Part shown: piece by piece, positions 26,826 to 36,409 of the stretch
Layout: each line of letters begins with the position of its first letter
Position numbering within the stretch: position 1 is the first letter of the stretch
Source of the DNA: Sphingomonadales bacterium 32-65-25
GTDB taxonomy: Bacteria > Pseudomonadota > Alphaproteobacteria > Sphingomonadales > Sphingomonadaceae
DNA length: 64,000 bases
Assembly: GCA_002280855.1 (NCBI GenBank)
Contig: NCEU01000001.1
Coordinates: 641,486 to 705,485, forward strand
Direction: 5' to 3'
Program-made: the position numbers and the translations under genes
The notes under the pieces: model-generated
The model's database searches: none
Told to the model about the DNA's origin: nothing
The model's input: the letters and a program-made list of their open reading frames with translations, nothing else

Positions 26826-28265
26826 ATGGAACCGACTGGGCCCAGAAAACCGACCCCGGGTGCAGCCCGATGCGCTGCATTGCTGATCTTTGCTGCCGCC
26901 CAGGCAACCGGCGCCGCACCGGCCAACGCGGCCACTGCGCCGTCGGCCAAGGCAGCGCCGGCTCAGGCCAAATCCGCCCCGCAAACCCGCGCCGCAGCAC
27001 CGTTGGCGGCCGCCGACCAGGCCTGGCTGAACGCGCTGGCGGCCAGGCCAGTGGTCGATCTGCCGATGCGGCTGCGCGCGGCGGCCGATGCCCTTCCGGC
27101 TGTTGGCGAAGGCCGTGAAGGCGTCAACATTGCCGACGCCCAAACCCAGCAGGCCCGCAGCCGGCTGTTTCCCACGCTGGGCGTCGATGTGAACACCGCC
27201 GATACCATCGCCCGCGATTTCCGGCGCCCAAGCACCCAGTTCGAAAGCCTGGTGCCGCGCCGGCGCACCGATGCCATCGGCTCGGTCAACCAGCTGCTGG
27301 TTGATTGGGGAGCAACCTCGGCGCGCATCCGGGCTGGTCAGGCCGCCGAAACCGGCGCCCGCGCCAATTATGATCTGGCCCGCACCGATGCGCTGGTGGC
27401 GCTGCTGGGCGCCTGGCACGAAGCCATCGCGGCTCGCGCCAGCCTGCAGCTCACCAAGGGCCACGCCAAGCGGCTGGAGCGGCTGGCGATGATGGTGGGC
27501 AAGCGCGCCGACGCCGGTGCCGAAAGCTCGGCCGACAAAGCGCGGGCCGATACTGCCGCTGCCCAGGCGCAGACCCGGCTGGCCGACGCCCAGCGCCGCG
27601 ATGCGGCCGCCAGCGCGCGGATCACCGAATTGTGGGGCAAGCTGCCCGATCAGCCGGCGCGGGCATTGCCGCCGCCCGAAGACCCCGGCGTTGTTGATAC
27701 GCCCGATGTGCGGGCCGCCAAGGCCGATGCCGAAGCCCGCAAGGCCACCGCTCGCGCCGCCAAGGCCGATCGTCTGCCCCGTGTGGAGGCCCGGGTATCC
27801 GGCTCGGCCTTCGATATCGCGCGCGATGGTCGCCCTGATTATGACGTGCGCGCCACTGTTTCGGTCACCACACGTTTCTCCACCGGCGGTGCAGAAGCTG
27901 CCCGCGTGTCGGAACTTTCGGCCGCTGCCCGCAGAGCCGATCTGGCCGCCGCCCGCATCAGCGCGGAAACCACCCGCGAACTGGAAGAGGCCGAAGCCGA
28001 GTTGCGCACCCGTACCGCCGCCTTGCCGGCCCAGAAGCGCGCCGTCGTTTCGGCGATGCGGGCGCGCGAACTGTTCGGCCTGCGCTTCAACGCGGCGCGG
28101 GGCACCTTGTTCGACCTGCTCGCCGCCGAACGCGAAGCGCTGGATGCCGGGCTGGGCCTGGTGGATGCCGAAATCAGGCTTGATATGGCGCGCTGGCTAC
28201 TGCTGGCCCGGCGCGGTACCATATTGCAACTGGTTGATGGCCAGAACCGCGAGCTGCAACCGTGA
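26826..28265 (+). CDS. TolC-like outer membrane efflux protein of a type I secretion system
   Basis: A 479-residue protein from ATG 26826 (AAAAG upstream; signal peptide MEPTGPRKPTPGAARCAALL). In-frame starts at 26799 and GTG 26781 are possible but give an overlong n-region. The mature part is almost all helical and Ala/Arg/Glu-rich (RARADTAAAQAQTRLADAQ, TRELEEAEAELRTRTAA) with the two-fold repeat of the TolC/OEP family. VRATVSVTTRFSTGG and the GTLFDLLAAEREALDA stretch match type I secretion TolC partners. It forms the outer membrane channel. The stop overlaps the GTG start of the ABC gene (GTGA). Confidence 0.85.
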   Translation: MEPTGPRKPTPGAARCAALLIFAAAQATGAAPANAATAPSAKAAPAQAKSAPQTRAAAPLAAADQAWLNALAARPVVDLPMRLRAAADALPAVGEGREGVNIADAQTQQARSRLFPTLGVDVNTADTIARDFRRPSTQFESLVPRRRTDAIGSVNQLLVDWGATSARIRAGQAAETGARANYDLARTDALVALLGAWHEAIAARASLQLTKGHAKRLERLAMMVGKRADAGAESSADKARADTAAAQAQTRLADAQRRDAAASARITELWGKLPDQPARALPPPEDPGVVDTPDVRAAKADAEARKATARAAKADRLPRVEARVSGSAFDIARDGRPDYDVRATVSVTTRFSTGGAEAARVSELSAAARRADLAAARISAETTRELEEAEAELRTRTAALPAQKRAVVSAMRARELFGLRFNAARGTLFDLLAAEREALDAGLGLVDAEIRLDMARWLLLARRGTILQLVDGQNRELQP

Positions 28266-29974
28266 ACGATTTCATGTTGAAATATCTGCCTGCCTGGCTG
28301 GCCGATGCCCTGCTGGCGCACCGCAGCACCTACGGCCGGGCTGCGCTGGCAGCGGTGTTCACCAACATCTTCGCGCTGGCCTCCTCGCTGTTCTCGATGG
28401 TGGTGTACAACCGCATCGTGCCATCGGGCGCCACCGCTTCCTTGCTGGCGCTGTCGGTGGGCATGGCCGTGGTGCTGGTGTTCGATTTCATTCTGCGCGT
28501 GCTGCGTGGCTGGTTTGTCGATGTTGCCGGGCGCGATGTTGATGCAGCCTTGGGCAACCAGATGTTTGCCCGGCTGCTGGGCCTGCGACTGGCGGATCGC
28601 CAGGGTTCGGCCGGTGCCTTTTCCGGCCTGCTGCGCGAGTTGGAAACCATCCGCGAAACGCTGGCCAGCACCACGCTGATCGCGCTGGTGGATCTGCCGT
28701 TCACCCTTTTGTTCCTGGCCGTGATCGCCGCGATCGGCGGGCAACTGGTGTTGGTGCCGCTGCTGATGATCCCGGTGGTGGTGGTGACCAGCCTTGCCGT
28801 CCAGCCCGCGCTCGATCGGCTGGCGCGCGAGAATCTGGGTCAGGGCTTTTCCAAGCAGGGCGTGGTGGTGGAAACCGTCGCCGGCCTCGAAACCGTGAAG
28901 GCCGGCCGCGCCGGCCCAATGCTGGAAGCCCGCTGGAGCCGCGCCATGACCGACAATGCCGGCAGCGCGCTCTCCAGCCGGTTGCTGTCAGCCGTCGCCA
29001 TCAACGTTGCGGCCTCAGCGCAGACGATCGCCTATGTCGGCACGCTCATCCACGGCGTATTCCTGATAACCGCCGGTGAACTCTCTTCGGGCGCACTCAT
29101 TGCCGCCTCGATCCTGTCGGGCCGGGTGGTTGCCCCGCTGGGCCAGGTCGCCGGCTTGCTCACCCGGCTTTCGGCCACACGCGCGGCGATCAGCCGCCTC
29201 GATCAGTTCATGTCCAATCCGCTGGAAGCCGGCACCACCACCAGCGTGCGCCGCACTTGGCTGAAGGGCGCCATCGAACTGCGCGATGTGACCTTCAAAT
29301 ACCCCGGCAAGGGCCAGACGGCGCTTTCCGGCGTGTCGCTGCGCATCGAACCGGGGGAACGGGTGGCGATCGTCGGCCGCGTCGGTTCGGGCAAATCTTC
29401 CATCGCCCGGCTGGTGCTTGGCCTTTATCAGCCGGATAGCGGCCAGGTGCTGATTGACGGCGCCGATATCCGCCAGTTGCACCCCGATGATCTGCGCATC
29501 AACATCGGCGCCGTTTTGCAGGATGTGACGCTATTTTCAGGCTCGATCCGCGACAACATCACGCTCACCGATCCAACGCTGGGGGATGAAGAACTGATCC
29601 GCGTCTCCAAATTGTCAGGCACCTACGATGTGGTCGGCGCACTGGAAAATGGCTTTGATCTGACGCTCGCCGATCGCGGCGAAGGGCTATCGGGCGGTCA
29701 GAAACAGGGCATCGCCATCGCCCGCGCGCTGGCCGGCAAACCGCCGATCCTGATCTTCGATGAACCCAGCAGCGCCATGGACAATCAGAATGAAGCCCAG
29801 CTGGTGGCCCGCCTGGAACCCGAGCTTAAGGGCCGCACCTTCCTGCTCGTCACCCATCGCCAGGCCATGTTGAAGCTGGTCAACCGCGTGGTGGTGATCG
29901 CTGGCGGCAAGATCGTGGCTGATGGTCCGCGCGACGCTGTGCTGAAAAGCCTTGCCGGCGGAGCCCCGGTATGA
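28262..29974 (+). CDS. Type I secretion ABC transporter (permease-ATPase fusion)
   Basis: A 570-residue inner membrane exporter half-molecule. Transmembrane domain ~25-310, then a nucleotide-binding domain with Walker A (GRVGSGKSS), Q-loop (VLQDVTLFSGSIRDNI), signature LSGGQKQG and Walker B (ILIFDEPSSAMD). It is shorter than HlyB/LapB types (~700) because it starts at the first TM, with no N-terminal C39-peptidase-like domain, as in PrtD/AprD-type exporters of RTX proteins. GTG start overlaps the TolC-like gene; its stop overlaps the HlyD-like gene. It should drive export of the RTX nuclease encoded divergently. Confidence 0.92.
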   Translation: MNDFMLKYLPAWLADALLAHRSTYGRAALAAVFTNIFALASSLFSMVVYNRIVPSGATASLLALSVGMAVVLVFDFILRVLRGWFVDVAGRDVDAALGNQMFARLLGLRLADRQGSAGAFSGLLRELETIRETLASTTLIALVDLPFTLLFLAVIAAIGGQLVLVPLLMIPVVVVTSLAVQPALDRLARENLGQGFSKQGVVVETVAGLETVKAGRAGPMLEARWSRAMTDNAGSALSSRLLSAVAINVAASAQTIAYVGTLIHGVFLITAGELSSGALIAASILSGRVVAPLGQVAGLLTRLSATRAAISRLDQFMSNPLEAGTTTSVRRTWLKGAIELRDVTFKYPGKGQTALSGVSLRIEPGERVAIVGRVGSGKSSIARLVLGLYQPDSGQVLIDGADIRQLHPDDLRINIGAVLQDVTLFSGSIRDNITLTDPTLGDEELIRVSKLSGTYDVVGALENGFDLTLADRGEGLSGGQKQGIAIARALAGKPPILIFDEPSSAMDNQNEAQLVARLEPELKGRTFLLVTHRQAMLKLVNRVVVIAGGKIVADGPRDAVLKSLAGGAPV

Positions 29975-31269
29975 GCCGCCTTTCCGATCGCGTACTCGCT
30001 CTGGGCCTGAAAGAACGGGATTTCCCCAGCCTGCTGCTTTGGAGCATCGTGGCGTTGACAACGGCGGCGCTGCTGTGGGCGGCGCTGGCGCGGCTGGAAG
30101 TGGTGATCGCCGGGACCGGGCGCGTCATTCCGGCTTCACAGCTGCAGATTTTGTCTAACCTTGAAGGCGGTACGCTGTCCCGTATTGTGGTGAAGCCCGG
30201 GCAGAAAGTGACCGCCGGGCAATTGCTGATGCAGCTTGATCCCGTGCTGCGGGCATCCGATGCGGCCGTGGGCCAGGCCAGCGTTGACGCTCTGTCGGTG
30301 CGTGCGACCCGGCTTGCCGCCGAAGCGCGCGGGCAGCGGCCCAGCTTCGATATGCCGGATGTCGATCCCGCAGCTGTTGCGACGGAACAGGCGCTGGCGC
30401 GCAGTGACAGCGCGGCGCTGGGCACCGAACGGTCAATGGCGATGGCCCGCCAGGAACAGGCCAGCCGGGCCGCAGCCGAGGCCGACGCCACGTTGCGGCA
30501 AAAGCAGGAAGCACTGCGCTTGGCACAGCGCGAAGAAGCCGTGATGCGCCCGTTGGTTGAACAGGGCGCCGAACCGGGGCTGACCTTGGACCGTGTCACC
30601 AGCCAGCGTGTGCAGGCTGAATCCGGCGTGCGCGCCGCCGAAGAAAATCTGCGCCGCGCCCGTGCCGCCGTGTCCGAAGCGCGCCGCGGCGTCTGGTCGG
30701 TGGACATGAAGTTCCGCAACCGCGCCGCCGAGGCGCTGGCCGTCACCCAAGCTGAACTGGCCGGACGCAGCGGGCAGCAACCGGCGCTGGCCGATCGGCT
30801 GGCCCGCACCGACGTGCGGGCGCCGGTGGCGGGCATCATCGGCCGGCTGCGTGTCACCACGCCGGGATCGGCTGTTGGCCCCGGCGAACCGCTGATTGAA
30901 CTGGTGCCAGCCGGCGACAAATTGCTGGTGGAAGCCAAGGTGTCACCTGCGGACATCGGTTTCGTGGCCAATGGCCAGAAGGCGCGGGTGCGAGTTTCGG
31001 CCTATGATTACAGCATCTACGGCGCGCTCGATGGTGTTGTGCAGAATGTGGCGCCTGATGCCGTGGTGGATGAACGCACTGGCGAAGTGCATTTCCTGGT
31101 GCGCATCGCCCTGCCCGGCAATTGCTTCCCCACCGAAAATGCCGGCTGTCTGCCGCTCGGGCCGGGCATGTTGGCCGATGTCAGCCTGTTGGGGCCAAAA
31201 CGGTCGGTCCTCTCGTACCTGCTCAGCCCGCTCACGCAGATCACGAGCAGCGCCTTCCGGGAAAAATAA
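29971..31269 (+). CDS. HlyD family membrane fusion protein of a type I secretion system
   Basis: A 432-residue periplasmic adaptor: a short cytoplasmic N-terminus, one TM helix (LLLWSIVALTTAALLWAAL, ~20-40), a lipoyl half (IVVKPGQKVTAGQLLMQLDP), long coiled coils (~100-260, with AEADATLRQKQEALRLAQRE), the second lipoyl half (VRAPVAGIIGRLRV) and a beta-barrel (EAKVSPADIGFVANGQKARV). GAGEPLIEL-like and EVHFLVRI motifs are standard for the family. ATGA overlap with the ABC gene makes this the third gene of the secretion operon. Its TAA is three bases from the convergent XRE gene's stop, within the palindrome AGGCCTAGGCCT (31269-31280). Confidence 0.92.
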   Translation: MSRLSDRVLALGLKERDFPSLLLWSIVALTTAALLWAALARLEVVIAGTGRVIPASQLQILSNLEGGTLSRIVVKPGQKVTAGQLLMQLDPVLRASDAAVGQASVDALSVRATRLAAEARGQRPSFDMPDVDPAAVATEQALARSDSAALGTERSMAMARQEQASRAAAEADATLRQKQEALRLAQREEAVMRPLVEQGAEPGLTLDRVTSQRVQAESGVRAAEENLRRARAAVSEARRGVWSVDMKFRNRAAEALAVTQAELAGRSGQQPALADRLARTDVRAPVAGIIGRLRVTTPGSAVGPGEPLIELVPAGDKLLVEAKVSPADIGFVANGQKARVRVSAYDYSIYGALDGVVQNVAPDAVVDERTGEVHFLVRIALPGNCFPTENAGCLPLGPGMLADVSLLGPKRSVLSYLLSPLTQITSSAFREK

Positions 31270-31272
31270 GGC

Positions 31273-31482
31273 CTAGGCCTCCACGCGATACTCCAGCAGA
31301 TCAGCCACCGTGCAGTCCAGCGCGGCACACAGGCGCGACAGCACATCCAGATCCACGCGATCCGCTTCGTCATGATACAGGCGGGTCAGGGTGCCGCGGC
31401 TGATTCCAGTCTGGCGGGCCAGTTCGGTGATCTTCAAGCGGCGCTCACCCAGTCGCACCGAAAGCATTGAACGCACCGGCAT
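31273..31482 (-). CDS. Small XRE-type helix-turn-helix regulator
   Basis: A 69-residue protein that is essentially a single Cro/CI-type HTH (LKITELARQTGISRGTLTRL, then LDVLSRLCAALDCTVADLLE). Start at 31482 has GGGAGAG seven bases upstream. No partner toxin gene is adjacent. It is convergent with the secretion operon, stops three bases apart. It may control its own promoter or the operon; evidence for a target is lacking. Confidence 0.85.
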   Translation of the reverse strand: MPVRSMLSVRLGERRLKITELARQTGISRGTLTRLYHDEADRVDLDVLSRLCAALDCTVADLLEYRVEA

Positions 31483-31911
31483 CAAACTCTCCCTCGCACC
31501 ACGTTCGCCGTCAATCTGACGAAGGGTTCGCGAACTGAACCGCATCATTCAGATGCATTATGATTGCTCTTGATAGCAAAAAACACCCTACTACGCACAC
31601 GAACAGTCAAAGCAGCGCCCCAACGCTGCGGTCTGCATGAGTACATGGCCTTTTCTATCTCACAAAATTGTCATGTTGACTATAGCGTCATTGGCGTACC
31701 GATGTTACGCAACTTACGCATCGTGTCCATTTCGGATAAATTCGGTAACGCGCAAGTTGCCGTTTCACTGCAACGCTCGTTATCCGCACCACGGACGGCG
31801 CACCGGCGCACCGGCGCTTCGCCTGCCCCGCACCTAACAATGGCGGCAAGCAAGGGTACGGGGCGGCGGCCTGTGTACGGCCGCCGCCTGAATTGGAACG
31901 CCCGCAGCCGG
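31483..31911. other. 429-bp non-coding stretch, relatively AT-rich
   Basis: No supportable gene. The left two thirds are clearly lower in GC than the surroundings, as expected for promoters of the XRE gene. The only structured element is the hairpin at 31862-31888, listed separately. An open frame running through here on the plus strand is the antisense shadow of the neighbouring Asp-box gene. Confidence 0.5.
31862..31888 (-). terminator. Hairpin downstream of the first Asp-box gene
   Basis: A perfect 10-bp stem (GGCGGCGGCC / GGCCGCCGCC) with a 7-base loop, 24 bp past the stop of the minus-strand gene ending at 31912. No T-tract follows. Probably a transcript end. Confidence 0.5.
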
Positions 31912-34900
31912 CTACTTCACCCGGTCCAGCGGCTTCAGCCCTGCGGCCTGCAGGGCGGCATTGACGGCTGGCAGTTCGGCCAATGCCGTTTCCAGTGCCT
32001 GCAACTGCCGCGACAGCTGGCCCGACAAATCAGCAAACACCGCCCGCGCGCCATCGGTGGGGGCTGCATCTGCGCTGTCAATCACGCCGATCAGGCCGGC
32101 CAGCTTGTCGTTAAGCTTGATCGGATAATTCAGCGGGTCCTGCCGGCTCTGGTTCTTCACCTGGTAGATTTCGGCTTCCACCGCCGTCAACCTCGCCAGC
32201 AACGCAGTGACCGGTGCCGGCAGCGGTTTGGCCTTTGCTTGCGCTTCGGCCTGCGCCCTCAGCCCACGCACCAGCAGCACGGCCCGGTTGGCTTCGCTCA
32301 CCTTGGCGGTGACGGCCTGGGCCAGATCATACCGGGCCTTCAGATCAGCGTCGCTTACGCCAGTCACACGTGGATCACGCGTGATGGCAAAGCCTTGCTC
32401 CTGTTGCTTGCCATCGATGATCAAGTGCGCCTTGTAGGCACCGGGCAGCGCCAGCACGCCGCGGTTGCGGCTGGTCCACAGGATCATGCCGTCGAAATCG
32501 GTGAAGCCAGGATGACGCATGTTCCAAGTAAAGCGGTTCATGCCCGGCTTCATTGCGGCCGTTGGCGGCCCCTTGGGCGCGTCGCCGCCGTCCTCATCGT
32601 CATCGCCGCCAGCAGGCTTCTCCTCCTTCTTCGGCTCTTCCGCCTTGCCTTCGAAGCGTTGGATCAACGCGCCGTCGGGCCCGTAAACGGCGATCGCCAG
32701 CGATTTGGGCGCAGCGGCCAGATAATAATCGATGGCGACCCCGGCATCGACCCCGCGCACCGCCGGTGCCGGCGCAAACAGCCGCGTGTCCGGCTTCGCG
32801 ACCGGGCTGACCTGGCGCAGCACGTCGATATTGTCCATCACCCAGAAACTGCGACCGTGGGTGGCGATCACCAGATCATGTTCTGTCACCGCCAGATCGG
32901 AGACCTGCACCGCCGGCAGATTGGCCTGCAATTTGTGCCAGGCAGAGCCTCCATTAAAGCTGGCCCACACCCCGCGCTCAGTGCCGAGATAGAGCAGACC
33001 GGGGCGCTTGATGTCTTCGCGGATTGAGCGAGCCATCTCGTCCGCCGGCAACCCGGCGCTGATCTCCACCCAGCTCTTGCCGTAATCGCTGGTCTTCCAG
33101 GCGATCGGCTTGAAATCATCCATCAGGAAGCGATGGCCCACAACATAGGCGGTACCGGGGCTGTGGGGGCTGTCTTCCACGGTGGTGATCTTGGTGAATT
33201 TCGGCAGCTTGGGCGGGGTGATGTTGGCCCAGTTGGCGCCGCCATCGCGGGTGATGTGCACCAGACCATCGTCGCTGCCGGCCCAGATCACACCCTTTTC
33301 CAGCCGCGACGGGGCGAGCGCAAACACGGTGGCATAGGTTTCCACCCCGGTCTGATCGCGCGTGATCGGACCGCCCGATGGGCCCAGCGTGGCAGGATCA
33401 TGCGCGGTCAGATCCGGGCTGATCTTTTCCCAGCTCTGACCTTCATTGCGGCTCTTCCAGACATGCTGCGAGGTCACATAGAGCGTGCCGGCATCATGCG
33501 GATCGAACAGGATCGGGAAGGTCCACTGGAAGCGCTCGGCAATGTCGCTGGCCGACGCGCCCATGGGATTGTCCGGCCGCACGGTGATGGTGCGGCTCTG
33601 TCCGGTGCGATGGTCGTAACGGGTGAGCAGACCGCCATAGCTGCCGGCATAATAGATATCGGGATTGCGCGGATCGGGCGCCACATAGCCGCTTTCGCCG
33701 CCACCCACGGCAATACCATAGAGGCCGCCCAGCACATTCTGGTTGCCCCAGCCGCGCGACGGCACGCAGATGGTCGAATTGTCCTGCTGGCCGCCGCAGG
33801 CATAATAAGGTTTGTGCGCGGTCAGGCTGAGCCGGTAGATCTGCGCCGTCGGGAAATTCTGTTTCGTCCAGCTGGTTCCGCCGTTCACAGACACATTGGC
33901 GCCGCCATCATTGGCCTGCACCATGCGGTTGTTGTCATCAGCCGCGATCCACAGATCATGATTGTCGCCGTGCGGAACCTTGATCTTCTTCGGGAAGGTC
34001 TTGCCGCCGTCATCGGAGCGGTGGAAATTGACGTTGAGCACATAGACGCGCTCCTTGTCCTTCGGGTCCGCCACGATGCGGGTGTAGTAGAAGGCGCGCT
34101 GGCGCAGATCGCGGCTGTCGTTGCGCTTTTCCCAGGTCTTGCCGGCATCATTGCTGGCATAGACCCCGCCGGCCGCCTCATTTTCGATTATGGCGTACAC
34201 GCGGTTGGGATCGACCGGCGACACGCTCACCCCGACCTTGCCGAGCAGGCCGTCCTTGGGCAGGCCCGGCGCGCGGCTGATCTCGGCCCAACTTGTACCG
34301 CCATCAAGGCTCTTGAAAAGGCCGCTGCCCGGCCCGCCCGACGACATGCCCCACGGCTTGCGCCAGGCTTCCCACAGCGCGGCATAGACCACATCGGGGT
34401 TCGACGGATCGATGCTGATGTCCACGGCGCCGGTCTTGGCATCACGGTACAGCACCTTGCTCCACGTCTTGCCGCCGTCCTTGGTGCGGAATACGCCGCG
34501 ATCGGGATTGTCGGCGCCATAATGGCCAAAGCCGCCAACGAAGACCGTGTCGCAGTCCTTGGGGGCAATCCGCACACGGCTGAAGTTGTGGACATCAGCG
34601 AGACCGATCTTGGCCCAAGTCTTGCCGCCATCACTGGTTTTCCACACGCCATTGCCGGGCAGCACATTGCCGCGCAGCTGGCTTTCGCCGGTGGTGGCGT
34701 AAACCACATCAGGGTTGGCCTCGCACACAGCGACGCCGCCAAAGGCCGCGGTGTCGGTCTTGCCGTCGGTCATCGGCTGCCAGCTGGTGCCGCCATCGGT
34801 CGTCTTCCACAGCCCGCCGCCCGCTGCGGCAAACCAATATTCATGGGGGCGCTTGACGCTACCGATGGCCGAGATGGAGCGGCCACCGCGGGCTGGGCCG

Positions 34901-35034
34901 ATGTTGCGCCATTTCAAACCGGTGAAATAGGCCTCAACCCCTGCCGGCGTGGCCGGCTTCGCCACTTCCGCCGCGAGGCCCTGCCCAGCCAGCATCGCCG
35001 CCAGGCTGGCCGCCATCATCCACACAGCACGCAT
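31912..35034 (-). CDS. Exported Asp-box (BNR/VPS10-like) propeller protein 1
   Basis: A 1040-residue protein. Signal peptide MRAVWMMAASLAAMLAGQGL; ATG 35034 is preferred over 35040 because GGGAGA is then eight bases away. The mature start carries the family signature WRNIGPARGGR. About residues 30-760 are beta-propeller blades with many Asp-box motifs (TTDGGTSW, TSDGGKTW, TKDGGKTW, SLDGGTSW), as in sortilin/VPS10 and sialidase families. A beta-sandwich follows, with an unusual Lys/Glu/Asp-rich insert near 850 (KKEEKPAGGDDDEDGGD) absent from the other three copies. The C-terminus is helical. No glycosidase active site is evident despite frequent 'glycosyl hydrolase' labels. First of four such genes in 22 kb. 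Confidence 0.85.
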   Translation of the reverse strand: MRAVWMMAASLAAMLAGQGLAAEVAKPATPAGVEAYFTGLKWRNIGPARGGRSISAIGSVKRPHEYWFAAAGGGLWKTTDGGTSWQPMTDGKTDTAAFGGVAVCEANPDVVYATTGESQLRGNVLPGNGVWKTSDGGKTWAKIGLADVHNFSRVRIAPKDCDTVFVGGFGHYGADNPDRGVFRTKDGGKTWSKVLYRDAKTGAVDISIDPSNPDVVYAALWEAWRKPWGMSSGGPGSGLFKSLDGGTSWAEISRAPGLPKDGLLGKVGVSVSPVDPNRVYAIIENEAAGGVYASNDAGKTWEKRNDSRDLRQRAFYYTRIVADPKDKERVYVLNVNFHRSDDGGKTFPKKIKVPHGDNHDLWIAADDNNRMVQANDGGANVSVNGGTSWTKQNFPTAQIYRLSLTAHKPYYACGGQQDNSTICVPSRGWGNQNVLGGLYGIAVGGGESGYVAPDPRNPDIYYAGSYGGLLTRYDHRTGQSRTITVRPDNPMGASASDIAERFQWTFPILFDPHDAGTLYVTSQHVWKSRNEGQSWEKISPDLTAHDPATLGPSGGPITRDQTGVETYATVFALAPSRLEKGVIWAGSDDGLVHITRDGGANWANITPPKLPKFTKITTVEDSPHSPGTAYVVGHRFLMDDFKPIAWKTSDYGKSWVEISAGLPADEMARSIREDIKRPGLLYLGTERGVWASFNGGSAWHKLQANLPAVQVSDLAVTEHDLVIATHGRSFWVMDNIDVLRQVSPVAKPDTRLFAPAPAVRGVDAGVAIDYYLAAAPKSLAIAVYGPDGALIQRFEGKAEEPKKEEKPAGGDDDEDGGDAPKGPPTAAMKPGMNRFTWNMRHPGFTDFDGMILWTSRNRGVLALPGAYKAHLIIDGKQQEQGFAITRDPRVTGVSDADLKARYDLAQAVTAKVSEANRAVLLVRGLRAQAEAQAKAKPLPAPVTALLARLTAVEAEIYQVKNQSRQDPLNYPIKLNDKLAGLIGVIDSADAAPTDGARAVFADLSGQLSRQLQALETALAELPAVNAALQAAGLKPLDRVK

Positions 35035-35101
35035 GATCATTCTCCCTGTTGCCGCTGTGTTAGCATCCGGGCAGCAGGAGGCAATCGGCTTTGGCGAAAG
35101 C

Positions 35102-35539
35102 TCAGCGGATAATGATGGCCGCAATCTCGTCGACCGGGTGGCCGGTCAGATCCTTGTCGATTTCGGCGACGATGCGGGCGCTCACCTCCCGGCTGTAGTG
35201 GCGGCGCAGTTCAGCCAGCGTGCGCGGCGGTGCCACGATCACGATTTCGGCCCCATCGTCACCCCCTGCACGGCGGGCAAGCAAGCCGGCAGCTTCGGCT
35301 GCAAAACGATCCTCGGCTTGTTGATGCAAGTCGGTCTGCTCCATCGCGCTGGGCGTACCACCCACACTTGAATAGGCCCGGCCCGGCTGATCGCTGCCCA
35401 GATCGCGGGTCGGCGCACCGCTGCGTTCGGCGCTTGCCTCCACTTTCAGAACTGGATTGCGAAAATCGCCACTATTGCGCAGCAGCAGATATTTCTGACC
35501 GTCAGCAACCAGAACCAGAGCATCGTGGTGCAGGTTCAT
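35102..35539 (-). CDS. Host attachment family protein (baeRF-like)
   Basis: A 145-residue protein from ATG 35539, six bases after GAGGAG. MNLHHDALVLVADGQKYLLL is the typical opening of proteins annotated 'required for attachment to host cells', now grouped with archaeo-eukaryotic release-factor-like (baeRF) folds. EIVIVAPPRTLAELRRHYS and the helical end KDLTGHPVDEIAAII also match. Cytoplasmic, with no signal peptide. It may act in translation or stress; the attachment label comes from one historical study. It stands alone, 68 bp upstream of the Asp-box gene on the same strand. Confidence 0.8.
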   Translation of the reverse strand: MNLHHDALVLVADGQKYLLLRNSGDFRNPVLKVEASAERSGAPTRDLGSDQPGRAYSSVGGTPSAMEQTDLHQQAEDRFAAEAAGLLARRAGGDDGAEIVIVAPPRTLAELRRHYSREVSARIVAEIDKDLTGHPVDEIAAIIIR

Positions 35540-35626
35540 ACCCATCTCCTCAAACAGAGTAACGGGCATACTACAGCGGCGATCGCTTCAATGCGCCAGC
35601 CGGGGTTTCCACGGATGCCGGCCTTT

Positions 35627-36409
35627 TCAGGCCAGCGCCAGCCACAGGCTGTAGATGCTGCTGGCCACCAGCATCAAGCCCACCAAGACCAGCAGGCGGC
35701 CCGCTGGGACCCGGCTGGCAATGATGGCGCCCAGCGGTGCGGCCAGCAGCCCGCCAATCACAAGTCCGATCACGGCCGTGGAAAAGGCCTCCGGCCCCAG
35801 TTGGGTGACAAAGCTGACCGAAATCGCCATCGTCACCAGGAATTCGGCGGTATTCACCGTGCCGATGGTGGTGCGCGGCGAAGCGCCCTGAATCAACAGG
35901 TTGGACGTGACGATTGGCCCCCAACCGCCGCCGCCCGCCGCATCCAGAAAACCGCCCACGAGGCCCAATGGTGGCACCAGGCGCGGCGCGCGGCGGGGCG
36001 GCCCATGGTCCAGCCGCCAAGCCCGCCACAGCAGATAGACGCCAATGCCGGCCAGATAGGCCATCACGAACGGCCGCGCGAGACTGGCATCAATATTGGA
36101 GAGAACGTAGGCGCCGGCCGCCCCGCCGATCATGCCCGGTATCGCCAACCGCGCCAGCAGACCCCAATCAACATTGCGATAGATGATGTGGCTGATCGCC
36201 GAAGCCGCCGTGGTGAAACATTCGACCAGATGCACATTGGCCGAAGCCCGCGCCGGCGCCAGCCCCACCATGCCAACCAGCATCAGATTGGTGATCAGGC
36301 CAAAGGCCATGCCCAGCGCGCCATCAACCAGCTGCGCCAGAAAGCCGACCGCAATGAAGGGTAGCAGAGCCTGCACGAATTCGATGGAAAGATCGGGCAA
36401 TGCCGTCAT
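35627..36409 (-). CDS. TauE/SafE family sulfite exporter-like permease
   Basis: A 260-residue membrane protein with about seven to eight hydrophobic helices in two repeats. Family hallmarks are GFLAQLVDGALGMAFG in the first repeat and VGGFLDAAGGGGWGPIVTSN in the second, the conserved Gly-rich re-entrant segments of TauE/SafE. These carriers move small organosulfur or organic anions across the inner membrane; substrate unknown. ATG 36409 was chosen; a TTG nine bases upstream is the alternative and neither has a strong ribosome site. Neighbours give no substrate clue. Confidence 0.88.
   Translation of the reverse strand: MTALPDLSIEFVQALLPFIAVGFLAQLVDGALGMAFGLITNLMLVGMVGLAPARASANVHLVECFTTAASAISHIIYRNVDWGLLARLAIPGMIGGAAGAYVLSNIDASLARPFVMAYLAGIGVYLLWRAWRLDHGPPRRAPRLVPPLGLVGGFLDAAGGGGWGPIVTSNLLIQGASPRTTIGTVNTAEFLVTMAISVSFVTQLGPEAFSTAVIGLVIGGLLAAPLGAIIASRVPAGRLLVLVGLMLVASSIYSLWLALA

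Noticed and set aside
33133..35112. Long open frame (659 codons) on the plus strand antisense to the first Asp-box gene
   Set aside because: Low-complexity His/Arg/Ala composition, no ribosome site, and exactly antisense to a well-supported gene. It is a GC-rich shadow.
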